Shown here piece by piece: positions 54,209 to 63,509 of a stretch of DNA of 64,000 bases. The notes beneath the pieces were generated by a model. The model had not been told where the DNA came from. It ran no database searches and was given only the letters and a program-made list of their open reading frames with translations. Positions within the stretch are counted from its first letter, which is position 1. Each line of letters begins with the position of its first letter. The translations under genes were made by a program, and so were the position numbers. The stretch spans positions 1 through 64,000 of the forward strand of contig CAMBZB010000001.1 of the NCBI GenBank assembly GCA_945872245.1, written 5' to 3'. The stretch comes from Flavobacterium psychrophilum (GTDB lineage Bacteria; Bacteroidota; Bacteroidia; Flavobacteriales; Flavobacteriaceae).

Positions 54209-55402
54209 ATGGAAAAATTAAAAGGAAAACATATTCTTATTGTAGTAGAAAATTTACCGGTGCCCTTTGACCGAAGGGTATGGCAGGAAGCCAACACTTT
54301 AAGTGAAAACGGAGCCAAAGTAAGTATTATTTGTCCCATAATGAAAGGGTATACTAAAAGATATGAAGTAATTAATGAAATTGAAATTTATAGACACCCA
54401 TTGCCATTTGAAGCATCTGGAGCTATAGGCTATCTTCTAGAATACTCAACAGCATTATTTTGGGAGTTTTGGTTAAGTATTAAAATTTACTCCAAAAAAA
54501 AGTTTCATGTTATCCATGGCTGCAATCCACCTGATTTAATATTCATAGTAGCGTTATTTTATAAATTATTTGGCGTTAAGTATGTTTTTGATCACCATGA
54601 CATCAATCCTGAGTTATTTATTGCTAAATATAATAAAAAAGGGTTTTTTTATAGGCTAATGGTTTTTTTTGAAAAACTAACCTTTAAAACGGCAAACTTT
54701 AGTATTGCAACCAACGAGTCCTACAAAGAAATTGCAATACGAAGAGGAGGTATGGACCCTATAAAAGTTCAAGTTATTCGTAGTGGTCCAAAATTAGATC
54801 GTTTGCAAATACTTCCTCCTGATGTTAAATATAAAAAAGGAAGAAAATTTTTAATAGGTTACGTTGGTGTTATAGGGGAGCAAGAAGGTATTGATCTTTT
54901 GCTACAAAGTTTGAAAATAATTATTTCAAAAAGACAAGATATTCAACTAGCAATAGTAGGAGGTGGTACGCATGTTGAAGAATTAAAAAAATTATGTAGT
55001 CAATTAAATCTTGATGATTTTGTAGATTTCTATGGAAGAGTTTCTGATGAAGTACTTGTTGGAGTTTTAAATACTGCGGATGTATGTGTAAATCCGGATA
55101 AACCAACTGAAATGAATAATCTTAGTACCATGAACAAGATTATGGAATATATGGCTTTAAAAAAACCTATCATTCAGTTTGATCTAAAAGAAGGTCGTTT
55201 TTCGGCTAAAGAAGCATCACTTTATGCAAATGATATTGCTGATTTTGCAAGCAAAATAGAAATACTTTTAGATGATGAAGAGTTAAGAATTAAAATGGGT
55301 AACTATGGGTATGACAGAGTTATTCGAGAACTTTCTTGGGATCATGAATCTGAAAAGTTAGTGAAATTTTACGAAAGGGTATTTAATAAACAACATATAT
55401 AA
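54209..55402 (+). CDS. Glycosyltransferase family 4
   Basis: 397 residues from the ATG at 54209; a TTG at 54200 overlaps the previous gene and is less likely. The N-terminal VENLPVPFDRRVWQEANTL and FDHHDINPELF are characteristic of a GT4 subgroup common in exopolysaccharide loci. LIGYVGVIGEQEGIDLLL, LAIVGGGTHVEEL and NKIMEYMALKKPIIQF make up the donor half. The acceptor is unknown. It ends the glycosyltransferase run. Confidence 0.9.
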   Translation: MEKLKGKHILIVVENLPVPFDRRVWQEANTLSENGAKVSIICPIMKGYTKRYEVINEIEIYRHPLPFEASGAIGYLLEYSTALFWEFWLSIKIYSKKKFHVIHGCNPPDLIFIVALFYKLFGVKYVFDHHDINPELFIAKYNKKGFFYRLMVFFEKLTFKTANFSIATNESYKEIAIRRGGMDPIKVQVIRSGPKLDRLQILPPDVKYKKGRKFLIGYVGVIGEQEGIDLLLQSLKIIISKRQDIQLAIVGGGTHVEELKKLCSQLNLDDFVDFYGRVSDEVLVGVLNTADVCVNPDKPTEMNNLSTMNKIMEYMALKKPIIQFDLKEGRFSAKEASLYANDIADFASKIEILLDDEELRIKMGNYGYDRVIRELSWDHESEKLVKFYERVFNKQHI

Positions 55403-55687
55403 ATGAAGAGAATTCTTATTAGCGGAGGGACTGTTTTGAGCAGACGATTCATTCATCTACTCTTAAATTGATAAAAATAGACTAGGAACCGGTTGTGCTA
55501 GTGGTTCCTCGATGAACACACTATTCAAAATTAAACTAGTATTCTTAACTTTCGCTGAAGCTAAATCGGCAACTTCTTTTTTGGTTTCTTCGTCAAAATT
55601 TCTATCTTCGCTTTTTAGCAAATCCTAACATCATCAGATTAGTACAGCTACTGATTTTTATATTTTCTTATTTAATTAGATATTTCA
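55403..55687. other. Gap with two gene fossils
   Basis: On the plus strand, MKRILISGGTVLSRRFIHLL runs from 55403 to a stop at 55471; it begins like a Rossmann-fold sugar epimerase and then breaks off. On the minus strand, 55624 to 55463 is open for 53 codons, contains EETKKEVADLASAKVKNTSL and ends at a stop, but has no start and an in-frame stop directly before it. It looks like the C-terminal stub of a lost gene that I do not recognise. The rest is AT-rich DNA leading to the next start. Confidence 0.5.
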
Positions 55688-57112
55688 ATGACCCATCAAT
55701 TTTTGCATTTTGTAGCCAAATTTAAATTAGCCCGCTATTTTAGATTTTTTTATGTACTTCTCGATTTGATATTATTAAACATTGCGATTTTAGTTTCTTT
55801 GTTAATGAGATTCCAAAACTTCAATAACATTGCATTAAAAGAATTTCAAACGATTTCCTTATTATCCAATGTTTTTTGGATTTTTTTCTTGGTTTATAAA
55901 GACAGCTACAGGGTAATCCGAATAGAAAAAATCGGGAACATACTATCAAAAACCTTTAAAATGGTTGTCTTTCATGCCGCAGCCATTTCCTTTTTTGTGT
56001 TCCTTTTGAAGTATAATGACATCTCTCGAATGCGGATGTTTTATTTTTATGGATTGTTTTTTGTTTTGCTATTTATTTTTAGGATAGCAGTAATCAAATC
56101 ATTAAAATATATTCGTTCCAAAGGCTTTAATTATAAGTTGGTTATTATAATAGGAAGTAATGCAAGAGCAAAGCAAATTGTTCATGTTTTATTAAATAAT
56201 CTGTCCTATGGGTACAAAGTATTAGGTTTTTTTGACGATGGGGTTGTGGGTACTGACGGCATGGGGATACCATATTTAGGAAAAATAGATACGGTTAAAG
56301 ATTATGTTGCGACTAATGATGTGGATGAAATGTACATTGCTTTCTCCGCAAAAAAAAGCGAAAAAATCAATGGTTTAATCCAAATTAGTGAACAATTCTT
56401 GGTGCGGATTAAATTTATTCCTGATTTTCAGGCATTTACCAAATCAAAAATAGTAACCCTCGATTTTTATGATCATATACCCGTTTTAATGTTGCGGAGC
56501 GAACCCCTAGAATCAGCCATGAACCGCCTATTGAAAAAAATATTTGACCTCTTTTTTTCCGTACTTGTTATTGTATTTGTTTTTTCATGGCTGTTTCCAA
56601 TCCTAATTATTCTAATTAAGTTGGATTCTCCTGGACCTGTTTTTTTTAAACAACAACGTTCGGGAAGAGATTTAAAAAATTTTACCTGTTATAAATTCAG
56701 GACGATGCACGTAGGTCTTACCAATAATAATAGCCAAGCAAAGTCCGGAGATCCTCGTGTGACTCGATTAGGAGCCTTTTTGCGTAAGTCCAGTATAGAT
56801 GAATTGCCACAGTTTTTCAATGTGTTGCTTGGCAACATGTCCGTGGTGGGACCTCGGCCACACATGCTAGAGCATACGGACCATTATGCTGAAGTGATGC
56901 CACATTACCCAGTGCGTCATTATGCCAAGCCTGGTATAACAGGATGGGCTCAAATAAATGGTTTTAGAGGGGAAACGCCTTTTCTTGAAGACATGATAAA
57001 CCGAGTGGAACACGATATTTGGTACATTGAAAACTGGGTCTTTTACTTAGATATTAAAATCATTTTCAAAACCATTTTTAATCTCTTGCGCGGAGAGCAA
57101 AATGCGTATTAG
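55688..57112 (+). CDS. Undecaprenyl-phosphate sugar phosphotransferase (initiating transferase)
   Basis: 474 residues. Four N-terminal transmembrane helices, a Rossmann-like CoA-binding_3 domain (about 145-235), a fifth helix (about 283-307) and the bacterial sugar transferase domain (about 285-472). Signatures: FFKQQRSGRDLKNFTCYKFRTM, split across two lines of the protein; DELPQFFNVLLGNMSVVGPRP; and GITGWAQINGFRG. It attaches the first sugar phosphate to undecaprenyl phosphate and starts repeat-unit synthesis. WcaJ-like glucose transfer is the common reaction, but the sugar is not certain. Confidence 0.92.
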   Translation: MTHQFLHFVAKFKLARYFRFFYVLLDLILLNIAILVSLLMRFQNFNNIALKEFQTISLLSNVFWIFFLVYKDSYRVIRIEKIGNILSKTFKMVVFHAAAISFFVFLLKYNDISRMRMFYFYGLFFVLLFIFRIAVIKSLKYIRSKGFNYKLVIIIGSNARAKQIVHVLLNNLSYGYKVLGFFDDGVVGTDGMGIPYLGKIDTVKDYVATNDVDEMYIAFSAKKSEKINGLIQISEQFLVRIKFIPDFQAFTKSKIVTLDFYDHIPVLMLRSEPLESAMNRLLKKIFDLFFSVLVIVFVFSWLFPILIILIKLDSPGPVFFKQQRSGRDLKNFTCYKFRTMHVGLTNNNSQAKSGDPRVTRLGAFLRKSSIDELPQFFNVLLGNMSVVGPRPHMLEHTDHYAEVMPHYPVRHYAKPGITGWAQINGFRGETPFLEDMINRVEHDIWYIENWVFYLDIKIIFKTIFNLLRGEQNAY

Positions 57113-57265
57113 AAGGCTCTAGCGATGAGTCCAAGTCGAATCTTAGAGCTAGTGAATGGTAATGTTCCTTGCCTTTTATTCATTTACACGCTGATGATAG
57201 CGCCCCCGATCTTTAAATCAATAGATTTTAAATTTAATTTTCAACTGTAATGATATAATTTACAT

Positions 57266-57273
57266 TATTTTTG
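57266..57273 (+). promoter_or_regulatory. Possible internal promoter before wza
   Basis: TATTTTTG matches TAnnTTTG, 50 bases upstream of the export gene start. No -33 partner is clear. The gap 57113-57323 otherwise holds no gene, so an internal promoter for wza-wzc is plausible. Confidence 0.4.
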
Positions 57274-57323
57274 ACTCAAATTTTAGCGTAACGATTTCCA
57301 AATTAGTATCAAATTCTTCATTT

Positions 57324-58097
57324 ATGTCTGTATCCTTTTTTAAAATTAGCGTGCTGTTTTTTTCGAGCTGTTTGTTTTTTTCCTGTACTTCAAAAAAAAA
57401 CATAGCGTATCTTCAAGATATCGAAAGTGCGGCGATTACCAGCAGCACTCTGGTTTATGAGCCTCAATTACAGCCGGATGATGTCTTAAGTATCACTGTG
57501 GCTGCCGAAAACCCAGAAGTGACCGCCATATTCAACTTGCCGGAGGTACAGGGCTTAGTAACCAATACTACTATGCAGAACAGGTTAAAGACCTATCTAA
57601 TTGATAATGAAGGCTATGTTGATTTTCCGGTTTTAGGTAGGTTAAAATTAGCCGGATTGACTAAAATAGAAGCCATAAAAAAATTGACAGTAGGTATCGC
57701 CGACTACATTAAAAACCCGATTATTACCATACGAATACTGAATTTTAAGATTTCGGTCTTAGGCGAAGTGCAAAGACCGGGCAGTTTTACATTGGGTAGC
57801 GAACGCATTACGGTACTAGAAGCCTTGAGCATGGCTGGAGATTTAACCATTTACGGAAAAAGAAATAATATATTGTTGATCCGAGAAAGTGAGGGGGTCA
57901 AATCCTACCACAGGATCGATTTGACATCAACCCTATTTTTAAATTCTCCCTATTACTATTTGGCGCAAAATGACATTCTTATCGTGGAACCTAATAATAC
58001 CAGAGTAAATTCTTCGGTGGTAGGACCGAATGTTTCCGTAATTCTATCAGTGGTATCTATTTTAACCACTATTATGGCCTTGGTTATCAAATTATAA
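57324..58097 (+). CDS. Polysaccharide export lipoprotein, Wza type
   Basis: 257 residues. The signal peptide ends in the lipobox LFFSC, so about residue 21 would be lipidated. The Poly_export domain (about 40-135; QPDDVLSITVAA, YVDFPVLGRLKLAGLTKIEA) and one SLBB domain (about 140-225; VLGEVQRPGSFTLGSERITV) follow. A C-terminal hydrophobic helix (about 233-256) may span the outer membrane as in E. coli Wza. It forms the export channel and works with Wzc, encoded 12 bases downstream. Confidence 0.92.
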   Translation: MSVSFFKISVLFFSSCLFFSCTSKKNIAYLQDIESAAITSSTLVYEPQLQPDDVLSITVAAENPEVTAIFNLPEVQGLVTNTTMQNRLKTYLIDNEGYVDFPVLGRLKLAGLTKIEAIKKLTVGIADYIKNPIITIRILNFKISVLGEVQRPGSFTLGSERITVLEALSMAGDLTIYGKRNNILLIRESEGVKSYHRIDLTSTLFLNSPYYYLAQNDILIVEPNNTRVNSSVVGPNVSVILSVVSILTTIMALVIKL

Positions 58098-58109
58098 AAT
58101 CTCATTCAA

Positions 58110-60524
58110 ATGAAAAAAGATAAATTTTATTCCTATGAGGAAGAGGAAAACAACGAGTTAAACATCAAGGAAAATTTTTACAAATATTTTTATTATTGGC
58201 CTTGGTTTTTGTTGAGTTTGTCTATTGCGATTCCAAGTTCGTTGATATACCTTCGGTATACTGCCCCTAAATACAGCGTTGCAGCCGTTATATTAGTCAA
58301 GGATGAAAAAAAAGGGGGGATTGAGTCCTCCTTGTCCGCTTTTGCCGATATGGGCCTCATGTCAAACATGAAAAGCAACGTAGACAACGAAATTGAAATC
58401 ATAAAATCCCGAACCACGATTTTAAAAACCATACGCTCCCTCGATTTAAACATCACGTATTTTTATCCGGGAAGAATAATGCCCCGAGAGTTATATAAAG
58501 ACAAGCCTATTCAATGTATTTTTTATCCCTACACCGCTAATTTTTATAAAGCAGCCAAAACATTTGAATTTAAAGTAATTAACAACAGTACTTTCGAACT
58601 ATGGGATGGGGATAAGAGCCTAGGGCAGTTTCGCTACGGTTCTTTAATACCCTTAAAAGATTCTAAAATGAGGGTTTTGAAAATGCCGGCAGTTGAGTCC
58701 GTTGATTTTGGCAAATTTAACACGCTTACCATAAAAGTAACCCCTCTTAAGTCAGTGGTAGAAGAACTTTCAGAATCATTGGGGGTAGAATCCATAAGCA
58801 AGACCAGCAGTATCGTGAAACTAACCCTAACCAGTGAAATTAGGGAAAAAGGGGAGGACTTTTTGAACGAATTGGTAAAAAATTACAATGAGGATGCCAT
58901 TAGCGACAAGAATTATGTGTTGAATAACACGATGCACTTTGTTCAATCCCGCATCAAAGATATTGCCTCGGAATTAAGTAATGTGGAAAAGGTAAACGAA
59001 AATTTCAAAAAACAAAACCAAATTACGGATCTTACTTCCAATGCAGGATTGTATTTGCAAAGTGCGGAAGGATACGAAAAAGCAGTTATAGAAATAGAGT
59101 CGCAGCTCAATGTGGTCAATGATATGATTGATTTTGTGAAAAACAAAGGGAATTCGGTTTTGATTCCCATCAATATTATGCCGGCAGGAAGCGGTTCTGA
59201 TATTGTGAAATTTATTGGTGAGTACAATGAAACGGTGATGCAAAAGAATAGAATCATGAAAGAGGGAACCCTCAAGAATGCCATCGTGATTAATTTAAAT
59301 CAAAGGATAGAGGATTTAAACAGAAACATAAAAGAAAGTCTATCGGTTTTAAAAACCTCATTGAAAACAAAAAAAGAGGATTTAGACAAGCAAAATAGCG
59401 TATTAACGGGCAAGATAAACGATATACCCTCACAAGAACGCGAATTCAGAATTATTGACAGACAACAGAAAATTAAGGAAACCATTTATTTGTATTTGTT
59501 GCAAAAAAGAGAAGAAACTGCTATTTCCTTGTCCGTAACAGAACCCAATGCCAAAGTGGTCGACGAAGCGATTTCCTCCGATAAACCAGTATCGCCCAAA
59601 AAAACCATCATTTATTTACTGACTTTACTATTAGGATTTGGAATTCCCTTTGTTATTATATATGTCAAAAATTTACTGGACACCAAAATAAAAACAAGGG
59701 AAGACATAGAAAAAATAAAAGGGATTCCTTTTATAGCTAGTGTCACCCTGGCTGAAAAAAATGAAGTTTTTGCTAAAAATAGCCGGTCCAGTTCAGCGGA
59801 ATCCCTTCGAATTGCAACCAGTAATGTCGAATTTATGGTTAGTGGCGTAAAAGAAGGAATGGCCAAAACGATTTTTGTTACGTCTACCCTGCCTGGAGAG
59901 GGCAAAACCTATATTGCCATCAATTTAGCCACTTCTCTCGCAGAAACCAAAAGAAAAGTATTATTCATTGGACTTGATTTACGTGCCCCGAAAATCAAAT
60001 CCTATTTTGATATTGATGAATTCATTAATGGCCTGACGGCTTATTTATCTAAAAAGAACCAAAAAATTCACGATTATATTCGGCCATCAGGAATTGAAAA
60101 CTTGGATTTGTTGCCCTCTGGAATAATACCGCCAAATCCCGTCCAGTTATTAAAAGATGGGGGTATTGATGCCTTATTTGATGAACTCAAAAAAGAATAC
60201 GATTACATTGTGGTTGATACCGCTCCCGTTAGTTTGGTTGTGGATACAATATTGATTGCTAAAAATGCAGATGCGTTTGTTTATGTAATTCGATCCAATT
60301 ATTCTGAAAAGCGCACGTTGAAATTGATTAAATCTTATTACAAAGAAAAAAAGTTGCCTAACATGGGACTTCTATTGAACGGAGTGAAATCTAAAAAAGC
60401 TTACGGTTATGGCTACGGTTATGGCTACGGTTATGGCTACGGTTATGGGGAAGATACAGAGGCAGAAAGAAAAGTTTGGTATAAAGAATTGCTTGAAAAA
60501 ATAAAAGATTCATTTAAATTCTAA
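58110..60524 (+). CDS. Polysaccharide co-polymerase and tyrosine autokinase, Wzc type
   Basis: 804 residues. The Wzz domain begins near 20 with a first transmembrane helix (about 31-50); a long periplasmic coiled coil follows, and the second helix lies near 508-530. The cytoplasmic BY-kinase has Walker A STLPGEGKTYIA, Walker A' FIGLDLRAPK, and Walker B DYIVVDTAPV. The C-terminus carries eight alternating Gly-Tyr units followed by an acidic helix, the site of autophosphorylation. It controls chain length and export together with Wza. Confidence 0.94.
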   Translation: MKKDKFYSYEEEENNELNIKENFYKYFYYWPWFLLSLSIAIPSSLIYLRYTAPKYSVAAVILVKDEKKGGIESSLSAFADMGLMSNMKSNVDNEIEIIKSRTTILKTIRSLDLNITYFYPGRIMPRELYKDKPIQCIFYPYTANFYKAAKTFEFKVINNSTFELWDGDKSLGQFRYGSLIPLKDSKMRVLKMPAVESVDFGKFNTLTIKVTPLKSVVEELSESLGVESISKTSSIVKLTLTSEIREKGEDFLNELVKNYNEDAISDKNYVLNNTMHFVQSRIKDIASELSNVEKVNENFKKQNQITDLTSNAGLYLQSAEGYEKAVIEIESQLNVVNDMIDFVKNKGNSVLIPINIMPAGSGSDIVKFIGEYNETVMQKNRIMKEGTLKNAIVINLNQRIEDLNRNIKESLSVLKTSLKTKKEDLDKQNSVLTGKINDIPSQEREFRIIDRQQKIKETIYLYLLQKREETAISLSVTEPNAKVVDEAISSDKPVSPKKTIIYLLTLLLGFGIPFVIIYVKNLLDTKIKTREDIEKIKGIPFIASVTLAEKNEVFAKNSRSSSAESLRIATSNVEFMVSGVKEGMAKTIFVTSTLPGEGKTYIAINLATSLAETKRKVLFIGLDLRAPKIKSYFDIDEFINGLTAYLSKKNQKIHDYIRPSGIENLDLLPSGIIPPNPVQLLKDGGIDALFDELKKEYDYIVVDTAPVSLVVDTILIAKNADAFVYVIRSNYSEKRTLKLIKSYYKEKKLPNMGLLLNGVKSKKAYGYGYGYGYGYGYGYGEDTEAERKVWYKELLEKIKDSFKF
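60402..60449 (+). repeat. 12-bp tandem repeat coding for Gly-Tyr in wzc
   Basis: TACGGTTATGGC occurs three times, followed by one copy ending GGG, exactly 48 bases in frame. Each unit adds Tyr-Gly-Tyr-Gly. Identical codon pairs throughout indicate expansion by slippage or recombination. Confidence 0.92.
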
Positions 60525-60924
60525 TTCAGCCTCCTCTTAGGCAACATTATGGGATAGCCGAAAAAAGAAATTAACTTTTACAACGCATACATCGGGAGAG
60601 CTTTTCCGAGGTGCTTTGGCCTCCTTCAGGTTTAATTTCTCAAAGTTTTACTGCTGTTTTTTTGAATACAGATTTCACAAATGGATACCTATTTTTCGGT
60701 GTTGATTTGTGAAATTTTCTGTTTTTAGTAATACCTCTTTAGCTCTTTACGCGATTTTTTCAATTCACAAACAATATTCGCTTTATTGTCCAATACAAAG
60801 CAACACAACCAATGACACTGGAGATAGGATAAGCGATACGTTCTTTTTATTTCTATAAAAAAATGACACTCGACTAAAAATATTGGTTATAGAACAATAT
60901 AATTTTTTTTAGGGTAGAATGGAT
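60525..60924. other. Gap between the capsule locus and feo genes
   Basis: No gene can be supported. One inverted repeat is seen: ATTTCACAAAT (60672-60682) against ATTTGTGAAAT (60705-60715), a perfect 11-bp stem with a 22-base loop. It lies between the convergent wzc and feo transcripts, so it may slow or end transcription, but no T-run follows. Confidence 0.5.
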
Positions 60925-61047
60925 TTATTTACACGCGCAATCTTCCCCACAATTTTTGTCCGATTTTTTTCTTTTAAAAAAGAATTTTCTAAATAAAAAA
61001 ACTACGGCAATTCCTAAAGTGACATAAGCTAAAATTTCTTGAAACAT
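60925..61047 (-). CDS. FeoB-associated Cys-rich membrane protein, 40 residues
   Basis: The minus-strand ATG at 61047 opens MFQEILAYVTLGIAVVFLFR, one transmembrane helix near the N-terminus, followed by a basic stretch (KFFFKRKKSD) and a Cys-rich end (NCGEDCACK). This is the layout of the small FeoB-associated proteins found in Bacteroidota. It starts 7 bases after the feoB stop, on the same strand. It may handle Fe(II) at the transporter; that role is inferred. Confidence 0.85.
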   Translation of the reverse strand: MFQEILAYVTLGIAVVFLFRKFFFKRKKSDKNCGEDCACK

Positions 61048-61054
61048 AACTACT

Positions 61055-63157
61055 TTATTTTAAGATTTGATAGGCAAAAAAGGCTACGATATAAGCAAAA
61101 CCACTCATGAAAATGAGTTGTCCCAAAGGCCATTTCCAAGAATTAGTTTCTTTTTTGGTAACGGCAAGTGTGCTGGCACATTGCATCGCAAAGGCATAAA
61201 ATAACAACAAGGAAATCCCTGAAGCAAAGTTAAAGATCTTATCGCCTGTTTCAAGATTTATCTCGGCTTTCATCTTATTTTTTATGGTGTCTTCAGTATC
61301 GCTACCACCGACGCTGTAAATGGTAGCCAGTGTTCCCACAAAAACCTCTCTTGCGGCAAACGAACTGATAATGGCAATACCAATTTTCCAATCGTAGCCT
61401 AAAGGGGAAATGGCGGGCTCTATGGTTTTTCCCATCACGCCAATATAGGAATGCTCTAGTTTATAGGCAGCAATTTTGTTTTCTAGTTCTGAGGAGGATA
61501 AATGGGTATTTTCTACTTTTGAAAGCAAAATTTCTTCCGCATTATTGAATTTCTTGCCGGGACCATAGGAAGCCAAAAACCATAAAACTACTGATATGGC
61601 CAAGATTATTTTCCCTGCTCCAAAAACGAAGGCCTTCGTTTTTTCGATGACGTTTATCGCCACGTTTTTAAACATCGGCAGTTTGTAATTGGGCATTTCG
61701 ACCACAAAGAATGTTTTGCATTTGAGTTGAAGCACTTTGTTCAATACAAAAGCCGAAAATATCGCCATACCAAAACCCAAAAGGTACAAAAACATCAATG
61801 TTAATCCCTGCATATTTACAATACCAAACACGCGCTTGTCCGGAATTACTAGTCCGATGATTATAGCGTAAACTGGCAATCTTGCAGAGCAAGTGGTAAA
61901 CGGGGTTACCAAAATCGTAATTAATCGTTCTTTCCAATTCTCGATATTTCGGGTTGCCATAATGGCTGGGATGGCACAAGCAGTTCCGGAAATAAGTGGC
62001 ACGACACTTTTACCGGAAAGTCCAAATTTGCGCATAATCTTGTCCATCAAAAAAACCACTCGGCTCATATAACCGCTTTCTTCGAGAATGGAGATAAACA
62101 AAAATAAAAAAGCTATTTGGGGAATAAATATCAAAATGCCGCCAATTCCTGGAATAATTCCCTGTGAAATTAGGTTGGTGAAGCTGCCAGCAGGTAATTT
62201 TTCGTTTGCCAAGAAACTCAATCGGGCAAAAGTAGTGTCTATAAAATCCATTGGAATTTTAGACCATTCAAAAATAGATTGGAAAATCCCGAATAAGATG
62301 AAAAAGAAAATCAGGTAACCAAAAATTTTATGCGTCAGTATTCTGTCCAGTTTGCTCCTCAAATCTTTGGCTGACAAAACATCTATCTTCTGACCAATTT
62401 TTAGGATGTCATTGATGAATTGATACCGTTTTATGGTCTCTTTTTGTTGCAATCTTTTTAACTCCGAATCGGTTTTTGTAAACGAATCATTTTTAAGCAC
62501 CTTTCTATTTAAATCCACAAAATTGACGTCCTGGGTAATTACTAACCAAAGTTTGTATAAGGACTGGTTCGGGAACGTTTTCCGGAGATTGTTGAAATAA
62601 ACTTCGTCAATTGTCGAAGCATTCAAGCACGGCTCTGTAGAAATGCTTTTGTAGGTGGTAATCAGTTTTTTCAGTTCCTCAATGCCGGTGCCTTTTCGAG
62701 AACTTACTAGCGCTATTTTGGTTTTCAATTGATCTTCGAGAAACGGGATGTCCAATGAAATTCCTTTGTATTCCATTCGGTCAATCATATTGATAACCAA
62801 AATGGTTGGGATTTCCAAGTCTTTTATTTGGGTAAAAAGCAACAAATTGCGCTTTAAATTTTCCACTTCACTCACCAACAAAATAACATCAGGGTAGAGT
62901 TTGTGTTTCTTGTTGAGCAATAATTCGATGACGACATTTTCGTCGACTGAACTTGCATTCAGGCTATAAGTTCCGGGCAAATCGAGCACATTTGCCTTGA
63001 TGGTATTAGATAACTTGCAAAAGCCGAGTTTTTTTTCAACAGTAATGCCGGGATAATTTCCAACTTGTTGGTTCAAACCGGTCAGTTGATTAAAAACCGA
63101 TGTTTTGCCTGTGTTTGGATTGCCTATTAAAGCGACATTGATATTTTCCTTGCTCAT
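61055..63157 (-). CDS. feoB: Ferrous iron transporter FeoB
   Basis: 700 residues. The N-terminal G domain has G1 GNPNTGKT (12-19), G3 DLPGTY and G4 NMID, followed by the helical GDI region. The membrane part has two Gate-like halves (SGTACAIPAIMATRNIENW and AAREVFVGTLATIYSVGG). It imports Fe(II) across the inner membrane using GTP binding. It overlaps feoA by four bases and is followed by the small Cys-rich gene, so the three form one operon. Confidence 0.96.
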   Translation of the reverse strand: MSKENINVALIGNPNTGKTSVFNQLTGLNQQVGNYPGITVEKKLGFCKLSNTIKANVLDLPGTYSLNASSVDENVVIELLLNKKHKLYPDVILLVSEVENLKRNLLLFTQIKDLEIPTILVINMIDRMEYKGISLDIPFLEDQLKTKIALVSSRKGTGIEELKKLITTYKSISTEPCLNASTIDEVYFNNLRKTFPNQSLYKLWLVITQDVNFVDLNRKVLKNDSFTKTDSELKRLQQKETIKRYQFINDILKIGQKIDVLSAKDLRSKLDRILTHKIFGYLIFFFILFGIFQSIFEWSKIPMDFIDTTFARLSFLANEKLPAGSFTNLISQGIIPGIGGILIFIPQIAFLFLFISILEESGYMSRVVFLMDKIMRKFGLSGKSVVPLISGTACAIPAIMATRNIENWKERLITILVTPFTTCSARLPVYAIIIGLVIPDKRVFGIVNMQGLTLMFLYLLGFGMAIFSAFVLNKVLQLKCKTFFVVEMPNYKLPMFKNVAINVIEKTKAFVFGAGKIILAISVVLWFLASYGPGKKFNNAEEILLSKVENTHLSSSELENKIAAYKLEHSYIGVMGKTIEPAISPLGYDWKIGIAIISSFAAREVFVGTLATIYSVGGSDTEDTIKNKMKAEINLETGDKIFNFASGISLLLFYAFAMQCASTLAVTKKETNSWKWPLGQLIFMSGFAYIVAFFAYQILK

Positions 63158-63426
63158 TTCAACTTATTTTGCTTCGCCAGATCGTTTTTTGTCTTCGGGT
63201 TAATAATTTCAACTTCAATTTCACGAGCAGTTTCGATGCGAATGGCAAGGTGTGAGCCATTTATATCCAAATATAAAGGATCGCCGAAGGGTGCAATTTG
63301 AAGTAATTCGACCCTGTTTCCGGGCAAACAACCCATTTCAAGTAATTTTAAGGGAATAGCTTCCACATCAAAATTTTTGATGAGCGCTACATCTCCTTTT
63401 TTTAAATTGGCTATTGTGGTTTGCAA
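63154..63426 (-). CDS. feoA: Ferrous iron transport protein FeoA
   Basis: 90 residues forming one SH3-like FeoA domain (LKKGDVALIKNFDVEAIPLK, LLEMGCLPGNRVELLQIAPF, DPLYLDINGSHLAIR). The start appears to be TTG at 63426: no in-frame ATG precedes the conserved region within the promoter distance. FeoA assists FeoB. The gene overlaps feoB (ATGA-type overlap). Confidence 0.92.
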   Translation of the reverse strand: MQTTIANLKKGDVALIKNFDVEAIPLKLLEMGCLPGNRVELLQIAPFGDPLYLDINGSHLAIRIETAREIEVEIINPKTKNDLAKQNKLK

Positions 63427-63431
63427 ATCTT

Positions 63432-63460
63432 ATTTAGATTGAATTTAGATTGCAAAAGTA
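63432..63460 (-). promoter_or_regulatory. Promoter and direct repeat before feoAB
   Basis: Plus-strand CAAAAGTA (63453-63460) reads TACTTTTG on the minus strand, a -7 box 26 bases before the feoA start. ATTTAGATTG occurs twice in a row just downstream (63432-63453), where a repressor could block transcription. No classical Fur box is seen. Confidence 0.5.
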
Positions 63461-63509
63461 CAGATAAAAAAGAAATATTAAATGACTATTATCAGGTTTA
63501 GGATTATTT

